64,000 bases of DNA from positions 145,069 through 209,068 of the forward strand of contig MWEK01000003.1 in the NCBI GenBank assembly GCA_002070955.1, written 5' to 3'. Origin of the DNA: Planctomycetes bacterium ADurb.Bin069 (GTDB lineage: Bacteria; Planctomycetota; UBA8108; UBA8890; UBA8898). The position numbers were made by a program, and so were the translations under genes. The notes under the pieces were generated by a model. The model worked only from the letters and a program-made list of their open reading frames with translations, searched no databases and was not told where the DNA came from. Below, piece after piece: positions 27,467 through 36,384 of the stretch (the first letter of the stretch is position 1; the number at the start of each line of letters is the position of its first letter).

Positions 27467-29626
27467 ATGATGTCGCTTCTCCGCCTTCGAAACGCCCGCG
27501 CGGCGGCCGCCGCCCTGATCGCGGGCCTGGCCGTCCTGGCCGCCGCCGGCTGCGCCGCTTCCGGGCAAGCCGCCGCAGTGCCCGGCGGGTCCAACGTCCT
27601 GCTTGCCGAGTGGAGCGGTCCTTACGGCGGAGTGCCGCCCTTCGACCGGGTGAACGTGGCGGATTTCAAGCCCGCGCTCGAAGCCGCCATGGCCGCCGAA
27701 CTGGCGGAGGTCGAGAAAATCACGTCCGACCCCGAGGCGCCCACTTTCGAGAGCACCATCGCCGGGCTGGAACGTAGCGGCAGGATGCTCAACCGCGTGG
27801 CGGCCGTCTACAGGGTGTGGTCCTCCAACCTGTCCTCCGAAGAGTTTCGGGCGGTGGAGCAGGAGATGGCGCCGAAGCTCGCCGAGCACGGCGACAAGGT
27901 GCTTCAGAACCCCTTGCTGTTCGCCCGGATCGAGAAGGTCTACGAGGCGCGGGAAAACTCGGGGCTCACGCCCGAACAGCAGCGTCTGGTGTGGGACTAC
28001 TACACGGATTTCCTCAGAGAGGGCGCGAAGCTCGACCCCGAACGGAAAGCGGCGATCGCCGACATCAACAAACGGCTCGCCGATCTCTATACGCAGTTCA
28101 GCAACAATCTCCTCCACGACGAGGAGAGCTACGCGCTCTATTTGGAGAAAGACCAGCTCGACGGGCTCCCGGAAAGCTATGTGCAGGCGGCGGCTCAAGC
28201 GGCGGCGGAACGCGGACAACCGGGCAGGTACGCGGTTTTGAACACCCGCTCCTCCATGGATCCCTTTCTCACCTATTCCACGCGGCGCGACCTGCGCCGG
28301 CAGGTCTGGCGCACCTTCTACAGCCGCGGCGACAACGGCGACGCCTGGGACAACAACAAAGTCATCGCCGAGATCATGCGCCTGCGCGCCCAGCGCACGC
28401 GGCTGCAGGGCTATCCGACCTTCGCCCACCGGACCCTCGAAAAACAGGTGGCGAAGACTCCTGAGGCCGCCATGGCGCTGATGACGAAGCTATGGCCCGC
28501 GGCCGTCGCGCGCGTGGGGGAAGAGGTGGCGGACATGCAAGCCATCGCCCGCGAGGAAGGCGCGAACCTGACCATCGAGCCCTGGGACTACCGCTTCTAC
28601 GCCGAGAAGGTGCGCAAGGCGAAATACGATCTCGACTCCAACGAGGTCAAGGAGTATCTGCAGCTCGAGAGTCTGCGCGAGGCGATGATGTGGGCCGCGG
28701 GCCGGCTCTACGGGTTCCGGTTCGAGCCGCGGACCAACGTGCCCGTCTACCACCCTGATGTGCGCGTCTGGGAAGTGACGCGCCATGGCCGGCACGTCGG
28801 GCTCTGGTACTTCGACCCCTATGCGCGCCAGGGCAAGCGGTCCGGCGCCTGGATGAGCGCCTACCGGAGCCAACACCGCCTGGACGGCGACGTGACTCCG
28901 ATCGTTTCGAACAACTCCAATTTCGTGAAGGGCGCGCCGGGCGAGCCGGTGCTCCTCTCTTGGGACGATGCCGAGACTCTGTTCCACGAGTTCGGTCATG
29001 CCTTGCACGGGCTGTCCTCCAATGTCACCTACCCTTCCCTCGCGGGCACTTCCGTGCCGCGGGACTACGTGGAACTGCCCTCGCAGATCAACGAGCACTG
29101 GCTCCTGACGCCCGAAGTCTTGAACCGCTTCGCCCTGCACTACAAGACCGGCAAGGCGATCCCGGACCGCCTGACGGCGAAGATCGAGAAAGCGTCGAAA
29201 TTCAATCAGGGGTTCCTCACTGTCGAGTTTCTGGCAAGCGCCTTCGCGGACATGAAGCTGCACACCCTGGCGGAGCCCGGAGATCTCGATCCCGCCGAGT
29301 TCGAGCGGGAGACTCTGGCCGCCTTGGGCATGCCGCGGGAGCTGCCGATGCGGCATCGCCTGCCCCAATTCGCCCACGTTTTTTCCGGCGAGGGCTATGC
29401 GGCGGCCTACTATGCCTACCTGTGGGCGGACGCGCTCACCGCGGACGCGTGGGAAGCCTTTGAGGAGGGCGCGGGCCCCTGGGACGCCGAGGTGGCCAAG
29501 AGCTTCCACGACCACATCCTGAGCAAGGGCAACACGGTGGACCCCGCCGCGGCCTTCCGCGCCTTCCGCGGCCGCGACGTGGACACGGACGCGCTGATGC
29601 GGGATCGCGGTTTTCCGGTGAAGTAG
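27467..29626 (+). CDS. M3-family oligopeptidase (OpdA/Dcp-like), lipoprotein
   Basis: 719 residues from the ATG at 27467, chosen because AAAGGA lies 6 nt upstream; an ATG at 27452 is possible. A lipobox (AVLAAAGCAAS) predicts membrane anchoring, unusual because OpdA and Dcp homologues are normally soluble. The zinc motif HEFGH is at 507-511 with a Glu ligand further on, and NTRSSMDPFLTYSTRRDLR and GYPTFAHRTLEKQVA are M3A signatures. It would trim short peptides at the cell surface or in the periplasm. The stop is followed by 32 bp and then the convergent flavo-diiron gene. Confidence 0.92.
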   Translation: MMSLLRLRNARAAAAALIAGLAVLAAAGCAASGQAAAVPGGSNVLLAEWSGPYGGVPPFDRVNVADFKPALEAAMAAELAEVEKITSDPEAPTFESTIAGLERSGRMLNRVAAVYRVWSSNLSSEEFRAVEQEMAPKLAEHGDKVLQNPLLFARIEKVYEARENSGLTPEQQRLVWDYYTDFLREGAKLDPERKAAIADINKRLADLYTQFSNNLLHDEESYALYLEKDQLDGLPESYVQAAAQAAAERGQPGRYAVLNTRSSMDPFLTYSTRRDLRRQVWRTFYSRGDNGDAWDNNKVIAEIMRLRAQRTRLQGYPTFAHRTLEKQVAKTPEAAMALMTKLWPAAVARVGEEVADMQAIAREEGANLTIEPWDYRFYAEKVRKAKYDLDSNEVKEYLQLESLREAMMWAAGRLYGFRFEPRTNVPVYHPDVRVWEVTRHGRHVGLWYFDPYARQGKRSGAWMSAYRSQHRLDGDVTPIVSNNSNFVKGAPGEPVLLSWDDAETLFHEFGHALHGLSSNVTYPSLAGTSVPRDYVELPSQINEHWLLTPEVLNRFALHYKTGKAIPDRLTAKIEKASKFNQGFLTVEFLASAFADMKLHTLAEPGDLDPAEFERETLAALGMPRELPMRHRLPQFAHVFSGEGYAAAYYAYLWADALTADAWEAFEEGAGPWDAEVAKSFHDHILSKGNTVDPAAAFRAFRGRDVDTDALMRDRGFPVK

Positions 29627-29658
29627 ATCCGGGCGCGGCCGGCGCGCCGCCTCCGCGG

Positions 29659-30843
29659 TCAGCTCGGCGTTCCCTCGATCAGGGCGTGTTTCGCCCGGAT
29701 CGTGTCGGCCAGGGCCTCGATGGCGGCGAGGGTGTCCTCCCGGGGAAGCCCCTTGCAAAGCACCGTGCCGAGGACCTCGACCTTGAGATTGGGGATAAGG
29801 CCGGAGAGCTGCTCCACGGCCTTGGTCCCCCAACCGTAGGATCCGATGATGGCGGCGTACTTCAGCTTCGGGCGCAGCGCGTTGACCAGGTGCGTCGCGG
29901 CGTAAACGCTGGGATGCGCCCCCACGTGCACGGTGGGCGTGCCGATCACGATGGTCGCCGCGTCCACCAACGCCATGGCGAGTTTTCCAATGTCGGCGCC
30001 GGACAGCTCGAACTTCTGGACCTTGACCCCGCGCTCCGCCAGGGCGGCCACCAGACAATCCACCATGATCTCCGTGCTGCCGTGCATGGAGATATAGGGC
30101 AGCACCACAAGGTTCGACACGCGGTCCGAAGACCAGTCATCGTAGGCGGACAGGATGCACTCGGGGTTGTCGTAGATCGGTCCGTGGCTGGGCGCCAGAA
30201 GGTCGAAGTCGCAAGCGCGGACCTTCTTCATGTTGCTTTGGATGATCTTGCGGAAGGGCATCATGATCTCGGCGTAGTACCGCTTGGCCGCTTCGCACAC
30301 GTAGGGCTCGCCGCCCGCGCAGAGATCGGTCGTGGCCAAGTGGGAGCCGAAGAAATCGCAGCTGAACAGGATCCGGTCCTCCGGAAGATGCGTGCACATG
30401 GTCTCCGGCCAGTGGACCCAGGGCGTGTGAACGAACCGAAGGGTCTTGTCCCCCAGCGAGATCGTCTCGCCGTCTTCGACCGTCTTGATCCTCTCAGGCG
30501 GCACATCCAGGTGCTCCAGGAGCATCGGCTTGGCTTTGGGCGTGCAGACCAGGACGGCTTCGGGATAGCGGTTCAGAACGGCGGGGATGGCCCCGGAATG
30601 ATCCTGCTCGGCGTGCTGCGACACCAAGTAATCGATGCGCTCCACCTCGGCAAGCTGGCGCATGAGGATGCTCGTCATCGACGGATCGACCGCATCGAGA
30701 AGGGCGGTTCCCTGCGATCCGCGGACCAAGTAGGCGTTGTAGCTGGTCCCGTCGGGAAGCGGGATCAGGCAATCGAAGAGGCGTCGATTCCAGTCCACCG
30801 CGCCCAGCCAATAGACGTCTTTGCGGATCAGTCTCGGTTTCAT
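29659..30843 (-). CDS. Flavo-diiron protein (A-type flavoprotein)
   Basis: 394 residues from the ATG at 30843 (AGGAG seven bases upstream). The N-terminal metallo-beta-lactamase domain carries the di-iron ligands His77, Glu79 and Asp81 (QHAEQDHSG), His144 (VHWPE), Asp163 (SCDFFGS) and His220 (SHGPIYD). The C-terminal flavodoxin domain has the FMN loop (YISMHGSTE) and GSYGWGTKAVE. There is no rubredoxin or flavin-reductase extension, so this is class A, which reduces O2 to water and/or NO to N2O. It implies an anaerobic or microaerobic lifestyle; electrons could come from a rubredoxin or a carrier such as the nearby ferredoxin, which is not proven. Confidence 0.95.
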   Translation of the reverse strand: MKPRLIRKDVYWLGAVDWNRRLFDCLIPLPDGTSYNAYLVRGSQGTALLDAVDPSMTSILMRQLAEVERIDYLVSQHAEQDHSGAIPAVLNRYPEAVLVCTPKAKPMLLEHLDVPPERIKTVEDGETISLGDKTLRFVHTPWVHWPETMCTHLPEDRILFSCDFFGSHLATTDLCAGGEPYVCEAAKRYYAEIMMPFRKIIQSNMKKVRACDFDLLAPSHGPIYDNPECILSAYDDWSSDRVSNLVVLPYISMHGSTEIMVDCLVAALAERGVKVQKFELSGADIGKLAMALVDAATIVIGTPTVHVGAHPSVYAATHLVNALRPKLKYAAIIGSYGWGTKAVEQLSGLIPNLKVEVLGTVLCKGLPREDTLAAIEALADTIRAKHALIEGTPS

Positions 30844-30903
30844 CGGGTGCTCCTTTCGTTTCTCGCGCCGAACGCGCCGCGCGCGGCCGGCCCGGGAGAC
30901 TGG

Positions 30904-30909
30904 ATTGTA
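30904..30909 (-). promoter_or_regulatory. Putative -10 box for the flavo-diiron gene
   Basis: TACAAT on the minus strand 60 nt before the ATG, within an AT-richer patch that also contains GATAAT. No clear -35. Confidence 0.4.
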
Positions 30910-30965
30910 GATTATCCCCACGTTCTTGCCGGGTGATTCCACGGGCGGGACGGCCTCGGGGACCG

Positions 30966-30992
30966 GTTACCATGTCCTGAGGGCATGGTAAC
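30966..30992. promoter_or_regulatory. Perfect palindrome upstream of the flavo-diiron gene
   Basis: GTTACCATG and CATGGTAAC pair over 9 bp around a 9-nt centre. It is 56 bp upstream of the putative -10 and 71 bp after the ligase stop, without a T-run. An operator for a redox or nitrosative-stress regulator is a reasonable guess; terminator of the gcv-ligase transcript is the alternative. Confidence 0.4.
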
Positions 30993-31063
30993 AAAGAAGA
31001 TCTCATGGCCGCAAGGGGGGAGACGGCGCGCTGTCGGCGGCCTCGGGCGACGCGCGGGGCCGG

Positions 31064-31840
31064 CTAGAGCCGCTCCGTCCATTCGGGCGCGAGGTAGCGC
31101 TCCCGCGCCAGCGCCTCGCCCCGCGCCGCGAACTCGGCGGGAAGTTCCCGCGGCGGAGCGGCGCCCAGCGCCGCCGCGAACGCCGCCGCGAACTCCTGAA
31201 ATTCCACCGCGGCGCCCAGCGCCCGCAGGTCCGTCACGAACTCCTCGTGCGGGCGGCCGCGGCGGTATTCCGGCTCCCGCGGCGGGTGTCTGAGCACCGC
31301 GCTCATGGGAAAAGGAAAAGCCTCGGCCAGCAGCGTCCCCTCGCAGAGAACGCCCCGGCGGGTGCGTTTCTGAGAATGGCCCGCCAGCTTGCGAAGCTCC
31401 CCGCCGGGCGCCCGCGCCGCCAGGTCGGAGACCGCGACGCTCTCGGCGGCGACGCCGAACCGTCCCAGCGCCGCAATGACGACGCGGTGCAGCCATGCGA
31501 ACGCTCCTTGAATGCTCCCCGGATCGATCCCCCGCGACAGGACGCAACTGTAGCACCAGGTCTCAGGACCGATGAGCACGGTGCCGCCGCCGCTCGCGCG
31601 CCTGAACACCCCCAAGGCCCGGCGCCGGCACTCGTCGCGGTGGACTTCACCGCCGAGCCGGCAGGCGCTGCCCAGCACGACGCCGCGGGCGCGCGGCCGC
31701 CAGAGATACGCGGCGACTTCGTGCCCCTCGGCGCGGGCGGCCGCCAGCAGACCCTCCACGGTCCCGAGGGCCGCGGCCGTCTCGGCGCGCGGCTCGACGA
31801 AGACCGCCGCGGCGACGTCGCCCGCGCCCAGCTCCGCCAT
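31064..31840 (-). CDS. Lipoate-protein ligase A family protein
   Basis: 258 residues from the ATG at 31840, 13 nt after the gcvPB stop; the upstream extension is Arg-rich shadow. The BPL/LplA fold is shown by RRASGGGTVLIGPETW (substrate-binding loop), the invariant Lys in LRKLAGHSQKR, and GTLLAEAFPFPM. It lacks a clear C-terminal accessory domain, as in many short LplA/LipM-type enzymes. Sitting at the end of the glycine-cleavage operon, it most probably attaches lipoate (or octanoate) to GcvH Lys64. The context supports the role strongly; ligase versus octanoyltransferase is undecided. Confidence 0.85.
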   Translation of the reverse strand: MAELGAGDVAAAVFVEPRAETAAALGTVEGLLAAARAEGHEVAAYLWRPRARGVVLGSACRLGGEVHRDECRRRALGVFRRASGGGTVLIGPETWCYSCVLSRGIDPGSIQGAFAWLHRVVIAALGRFGVAAESVAVSDLAARAPGGELRKLAGHSQKRTRRGVLCEGTLLAEAFPFPMSAVLRHPPREPEYRRGRPHEEFVTDLRALGAAVEFQEFAAAFAAALGAAPPRELPAEFAARGEALARERYLAPEWTERL

Positions 31841-31853
31841 GGCCCGTGCGCGT

Positions 31854-33293
31854 TCAGCGCGCCATGTCGTAGGTGAGCACGAGCTCGCGCGCGGCCTTGG
31901 CCTCGTCGACGCGGCCCACGGGAGCGTTCTGCGGCGCCGCCTTGAGCTTCTCGGGCGTCTCCAGCGCCTCGGCCGCGATGGCGCGCATCGCCGCGGCGAA
32001 GGCATCGAGCCTCTCCCGCGGCTCGGTTTCCGTGGGCTCCACCATGAGGGCCTCGTGGACGATCAGCGGGAAGTACACCGTGGGCGGGTGAAAGCCGTAA
32101 TCGATGAGCCGCTTCGCGATGTCGAGGGTCTTCACGCCCTGCTTGAGAATCGCCGCCGCCGGCGCCGCCACGAACTCGTGCATGCACGGCCGGTCGTAGG
32201 CGGGCGGGAAGTCCGCCGCCAGGCGGGCGGCCAGGTACCGCGCCGCGAGCACCGCGTACCGCGCCACGCGCGCCACGCCCTCGCGGCCGAGCATCGCGAG
32301 ATAGGCGTACGCCCTCAGGAGAACGCCGGTGTTGCCCCCGAAGGCTCCCGTGCGACCGATGGATTGCGGCGGCGCCTCCGCCCGCACGAAGCGCTCGCCG
32401 TCCCGGACGATACGCGGCGCCGGCAGGAAAGGCGCAAGATGCGCCTTCACCCCCACCGGACCCGCGCCGGGCCCCCCGCCGCCGTGCGGCGTCGCGAAGG
32501 TCTTGTGGATATTGACGTGCACGATGTCGAAACCCATGTCGCCGGGCCGCGCCACCCCGCAGATGGCGTTCAGGTTGGCGCCGTCGTAGTAAAGGAGAGC
32601 GCCGGCCTCGTGCAGCACGGCGGCGATCTCCTTGATGCGCGTCTCGAAAAGCCCCAGCGTGTTGGGGTTCGTCAGCATGAGCGCCGCGGTTTTCGGGCCT
32701 ACCGCGCGCTTGAGCGCGTCCAAGTCGACCTCGCCCTCGGCGTTCGACGCCACCGCCCGGACCTCGAAGCCCGCCACGGCGGCCGACGCCGGGTTCGTCC
32801 CGTGGGCGGAATCGGGCACGAGAACCTCGGTGCGCGCGTCGTTGCGGGCATCGTGATAGGCCTTGACGATGAGAAGCCCCGTCCACTCGCCTTGGGCCCC
32901 GGCCATGGGCGCCAGCGTGAACGCGTCCATGCCGCAGATCTCGCAGAGCTGCCGCTCGAGGTTCCAGAGCAGCGCCAACATGCCCTGGCACAGCTCGTCG
33001 GGCGCGTGCGGGTGCAGCCGGGCGAAGCCCGGCAGCCGCGCCGCCTCCTCGCAGAGCTTCGGATTGTACTTCATCGTGCACGAGCCGAGAGGATAAAACA
33101 CGCTGTCGACGCCCACTTGCCGGCGCGAGAGCGCCAGATAATGGCGCACGACATCGAGTTCGCTCAACTCGGGAAGCGCGGGCGGAGCCGCGCGCCGCAG
33201 CTCGGGCGGCACGAGCGCCTCGGCCGCGGGGCCCGGGTCGGGGACGTTGGCCGCGCCGCTTCCGGCGCTGTGTTTCTCGAAAACAAGCTCCAT
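31854..33293 (-). CDS. gcvPB: Glycine dehydrogenase (decarboxylating) subunit 2
   Basis: 479 residues, the usual length of the split P-protein C-half. SVFYPLGSCTMKYNP is the conserved N-terminal signature; the PLP lysine is Lys264 in VNIHKTFATPHGGGGPG, preceded by YYDGANLNAI. With GcvPA it decarboxylates glycine and loads the aminomethyl group on lipoyl-GcvH. It begins 4 nt after the gcvPA stop. Split P-proteins are common outside Proteobacteria and eukaryotes. Confidence 0.97.
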   Translation of the reverse strand: MELVFEKHSAGSGAANVPDPGPAAEALVPPELRRAAPPALPELSELDVVRHYLALSRRQVGVDSVFYPLGSCTMKYNPKLCEEAARLPGFARLHPHAPDELCQGMLALLWNLERQLCEICGMDAFTLAPMAGAQGEWTGLLIVKAYHDARNDARTEVLVPDSAHGTNPASAAVAGFEVRAVASNAEGEVDLDALKRAVGPKTAALMLTNPNTLGLFETRIKEIAAVLHEAGALLYYDGANLNAICGVARPGDMGFDIVHVNIHKTFATPHGGGGPGAGPVGVKAHLAPFLPAPRIVRDGERFVRAEAPPQSIGRTGAFGGNTGVLLRAYAYLAMLGREGVARVARYAVLAARYLAARLAADFPPAYDRPCMHEFVAAPAAAILKQGVKTLDIAKRLIDYGFHPPTVYFPLIVHEALMVEPTETEPRERLDAFAAAMRAIAAEALETPEKLKAAPQNAPVGRVDEAKAARELVLTYDMAR

Positions 33294-33297
33294 GCCA

Positions 33298-34659
33298 TCA
33301 CCTCGCGGCGCTCACGGCCTCGCGCAGCGCCGCCGCGTAAGATTCGAGCTCCGCCGCGGTTCGCTTCTCCGTCACGGCGACGAGCACATCGCCCGCCTGC
33401 CAGGGGCCGGTCCCGAAGCGCGCCGCGAGGGGCACGCCGGCCAGGATGCCCTTCGCCGCCAGAAGCTCGCAGAGGCGCTCGGCCGGGAGCGGCGTCCTGA
33501 CGACGCACTCGCGCCAATGCACGCCGGGGAAAAGCGCGACGCCGGGAATCGCGGCGAGTTTGGCCCGCAACGCCGCGATGCCTCCCAGGCACGCCAGGGC
33601 GCAGCGCCTGATTCCCTCGCGGCCCATGAGCGCGAGGTACAGCCCGGCGGCGAAGGCGCAAAGCGACTGGTTCGAGCAGATGTTGCTGGTCGCCTTCTCG
33701 CGCCGGATGTGCTGCTCGCGCGTCTGGAGGGTGAGCGTGAAAACGCGCCGCCCCCGGCTGTCGACCGTCATGCCCACCAGCCGCCCCGGCATGCGGCGCA
33801 CGAGCTCCTTGCGCGCGGCGAGAAAACCCAGGTACGGACCGCCGAAGTTCAGCCCCAGGCCGAGCTCCTGGCCCTCGCCGCAGGCCACATCGCAGCCCAT
33901 CGCGCCCGGCGGCTCGAAGATCGCCATGGAAAGCGGCGCCGCCGCGCCGATAAGGAGCGCCCCCCGGGCGTGCACGGCCTCGGCGAGCGCCTTGCAGTCG
34001 GCGTAGCGCCCGAAGAAATCGGGGTTCGGGACGAGCAGCGCGGCGGTGCTCGCATCCACCGCCGCGGCGAGCGCCGCCCCGTCGCGGCCCCGCTCCAGGT
34101 CCCCCCCGGAAACCTCGACGACGGCGATCCCCATGCCCGCCGCGCCGGTCCTGATCACTTCGCGCCAGCGGGGGTTCAGGTTGGCGTCGACGACGACGCG
34201 CGTCCGGTTCGTGTGCCTGACCGCGAGGCCGAGCGCCTCCAGGCACGCGGTCGCGCCGTCGTAAAGCGACGCGTTGGCGACATCCAGGCCCGTCAGGCGG
34301 GCGACCATGGTCTGATACTCGAAAAGGGCCTGGAGCATGCCCTGGGCAATCTCGGGCTGGTACGGGGTATACGCCGTGTAGAGTTCCCCCCGCCGGAGGA
34401 TCTCGCGCAAGGCGGCCGGCACGTGATGGTCGTAGGCGCCCGCGCCGAGAAAGCAGACGCCCTCCGCCGCGCGCTGGTTGCGCGCGGCCAGGTCCTCCAG
34501 CTCGCGCTCCACCTCCAACTGCGTTCTGCCGGGCGGAAGGGCGAAGGCGTGCCCGCGCAGGTCCGCGGGAATGTGGGCAAAGAGCGCGTCCAGGTCCTTC
34601 AGGCCCAGTTCCCCGAGCATCGCCGCGGCGTCGGCTTCCGTGAGGGAGATGAAGGGCAC
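33298..34659 (-). CDS. gcvPA: Glycine dehydrogenase (decarboxylating) subunit 1
   Basis: 453 residues. MPFISLTEADAAAMLGELG opens as in other GcvPA proteins; FLGAGAYDHHVPA, YTAYTPYQPEIAQG and NASLYDGATA are family signatures, and QTREQHIRREKATSNICSNQ lies near the C-terminal third. It is the non-PLP-lysine partner of GcvPB; together they form the heterotetrameric P-protein. It starts 3 nt after the gcvH stop in the same operon. Confidence 0.97.
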   Translation of the reverse strand: MPFISLTEADAAAMLGELGLKDLDALFAHIPADLRGHAFALPPGRTQLEVERELEDLAARNQRAAEGVCFLGAGAYDHHVPAALREILRRGELYTAYTPYQPEIAQGMLQALFEYQTMVARLTGLDVANASLYDGATACLEALGLAVRHTNRTRVVVDANLNPRWREVIRTGAAGMGIAVVEVSGGDLERGRDGAALAAAVDASTAALLVPNPDFFGRYADCKALAEAVHARGALLIGAAAPLSMAIFEPPGAMGCDVACGEGQELGLGLNFGGPYLGFLAARKELVRRMPGRLVGMTVDSRGRRVFTLTLQTREQHIRREKATSNICSNQSLCAFAAGLYLALMGREGIRRCALACLGGIAALRAKLAAIPGVALFPGVHWRECVVRTPLPAERLCELLAAKGILAGVPLAARFGTGPWQAGDVLVAVTEKRTAAELESYAAALREAVSAAR

Positions 34660-34662
34660 GGG

Positions 34663-35046
34663 CTACTCCTTGGCGATGGCCGCGTAGGCTTCGGGCGTCA
34701 GGAGCGCGCCGGCCTGGGCGGGATTCGCGACGCGCATCTTGACGAGCCAGCCGTCGCCGTAAGGGCTCCGGTTGAGGCCGCCCGGCTCCTCGATCAGCTT
34801 CGCGTTGTTTTCGAGGACCTCGCCCTCCAAGGGCGCATAGATATCGCTCGCCGCCTTGACCGACTCGACGACCGCCATGGTGGCGCCCGCCGCGAAGGTG
34901 CGGCCCGCCGGGGGCAGTTCCACATAGATGACCTCGCCGAGTTGGTCCTGCGCGAAGTCGGTGATGCCCACCGTCGCCACATCGCCCTCGAGGCGCACCC
35001 ACTCGTGCTCGCGCGTGTAGCGCAGCTCTTCGGGAATCTTGCTCAC
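34663..35046 (-). CDS. gcvH: Glycine cleavage system H protein
   Basis: 127 residues, full length. REHEWVRLEGDVATVGITD leads to the lipoyl hairpin with the modified Lys64 in ESVKAASDIYAPLEGEV, then NNAKLIEEPGGLNRSPYGDGW. It shuttles the aminomethyl intermediate between P, T and L proteins and needs lipoylation, for which the ligase at the operon end is the obvious candidate. Start and gcvT stop overlap by ATGA. Confidence 0.98.
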   Translation of the reverse strand: MSKIPEELRYTREHEWVRLEGDVATVGITDFAQDQLGEVIYVELPPAGRTFAAGATMAVVESVKAASDIYAPLEGEVLENNAKLIEEPGGLNRSPYGDGWLVKMRVANPAQAGALLTPEAYAAIAKE

Positions 35047-36143
35047 GCTTTCCTCCTGGAATACAGCGGGCGCGCCGCGAGAATCGCCTCATGGTGCGCG
35101 CCGCGGATTTCGATCGTCACCGTCGTCCCCTCGACCGCGGCATCGCGGTCGACCATGCACATGCCGCCCGAGACCCCGAGGCTCGGCAGAAAGGTGCCGC
35201 TGGTCACCACACCGGCCGGGCGCCCGCCCGCGTGGACGGCGTAGCCGGGCCGGGCCGGCGCGCGGCCCGCCATCTTGAAGGGCATGCTCACCCGGGCGGG
35301 CCCGTCGGCCGCCTGGCGCGCCAGAAACTCCTTGCCGAGAAAGTCCTTCTCGAAGGACACCGCCCACTTGTAGCCCGCCTCGATGGGCGTCAGCTCCAGC
35401 GAGAGCTCGTGGCCGTAAAGCGGCAGGCAAGCCTCGGTCCTGAGAGTGTCGCGCGCCCCCAAACCGGCGGGAACGAGCCCGAAGGGCTTCCCCGCGGCAA
35501 GGAGTTTCTCCCACAGGGCGACCACGGCCGCGCGCATGGTGAAGATCTCGAAACCGTCCTCGCCCGTATAGCCGGAGCGCGCGAGCATCACCTTGACTCC
35601 GCCGAGTTCCAGGAACTCCGCCTGGAAGCGCTTGAGCGCGATTTCCCGGCCGGCCAACTCGGCGACGATCCGGGCGCTCATCGGCCCCTGGACGTCGATC
35701 TTGCCCGTGAGCGGCGAGAGGTCCTCGACGACGGTGTCCTTGGCGGCGTGCGCCTTGATCCACTCGTAGTCTTCCTGGATGGCGCCGGCGTTGACGCAGA
35801 GCAGATAAAGCGGCGGAGCGTGCTCCTCGGGCATCGCGTAGAGGATGCAGTCATCCACCACGGTGCCCCGTTCCGTCGTGAGAAACCCGTAGACTCCGCG
35901 GCCGGGTTGCAGGGCCGCCACGTGCCGGGTGAAAATCGCCTCCAGGGTGTCGAGGGCGCCCGGTCCGGCAAGGCCGATTTCGCCCATGTGGCAGGTGTCG
36001 AACATGCCTGCCGCCGCCCGCGTCGCGAGGTGCTCCGCGGTGATCGAGGTGTACTGAAGCGGCATGCGCCAGGGTCCGAAGGTCGTCATCTTCGCGCCCG
36101 CCGCGACATGCCAGTCGTGAAGAACGGTAGGGAAGGCCTCCAC
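35043..36143 (-). CDS. gcvT: Aminomethyltransferase (glycine cleavage T protein)
   Basis: 366 residues from the GTG at 36143, the only start that gives a normal T-protein N-terminus (TVLHDWHVAAGAKMTTFGPWRMPLQY); AAAGGA lies 12 nt upstream, a slightly long spacing. MFDTCHMGEI, DDCILY, LSPLTGKIDVQGP and RSGYTGEDGFEIF form the folate-binding core. It releases ammonia and transfers the methylene group to tetrahydrofolate. It is the first gene of gcvT-gcvH-gcvPA-gcvPB-lplA. The L protein (lipoamide dehydrogenase) is not in the window. Confidence 0.95.
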   Translation of the reverse strand: MEAFPTVLHDWHVAAGAKMTTFGPWRMPLQYTSITAEHLATRAAAGMFDTCHMGEIGLAGPGALDTLEAIFTRHVAALQPGRGVYGFLTTERGTVVDDCILYAMPEEHAPPLYLLCVNAGAIQEDYEWIKAHAAKDTVVEDLSPLTGKIDVQGPMSARIVAELAGREIALKRFQAEFLELGGVKVMLARSGYTGEDGFEIFTMRAAVVALWEKLLAAGKPFGLVPAGLGARDTLRTEACLPLYGHELSLELTPIEAGYKWAVSFEKDFLGKEFLARQAADGPARVSMPFKMAGRAPARPGYAVHAGGRPAGVVTSGTFLPSLGVSGGMCMVDRDAAVEGTTVTIEIRGAHHEAILAARPLYSRRKA

Positions 36144-36225
36144 GTGCGTTCGCTGTCCTTTGCAGAAGTCCTTGGGAAACGCCGCCGCCCGCGGCGCGAG
36201 CCGCAAGCTCCGCCGGCGAAAAGAG

Positions 36226-36254
36226 ATTGAACCCGTATCGACTGCGCCTGTCAA
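36226..36254 (-). promoter_or_regulatory. Promoter of the gcv operon
   Basis: TTGACA (36249-36254) and TTCAAT (36226-36231) on the minus strand are separated by exactly 17 nt, the best sigma-70-like pair seen in the window. The leader would be about 75 nt. I looked for glycine-riboswitch core sequences in it and did not find them. Confidence 0.6.
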
Positions 36255-36280
36255 GGGCGCGGCGCCGCCCGCGGGAGTGT

Positions 36281-36286
36281 TACAAT
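36281..36286 (+). promoter_or_regulatory. Putative -10 box for the secreted lyase-fold gene
   Basis: TACAAT on the plus strand, about 98 nt before the start codon and back-to-back with the gcv promoter. The intervening leader is very GC-rich with several possible stems. Confidence 0.4.
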
Positions 36287-36384
36287 GATGGCGGCGGAGG
36301 CGGCCGCCGCCGGGGCAGCCGGCGCCGGGCGGTGCCGGCGTATTTTCGTCCGCGCGGGCGGCCGCGAGGACTCGAGGAGGACCC

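Noticed and set aside
36144..36225. Glycine riboswitch before gcvT
   Set aside because: The conserved core sequences of the glycine aptamer are not present in the short leader.
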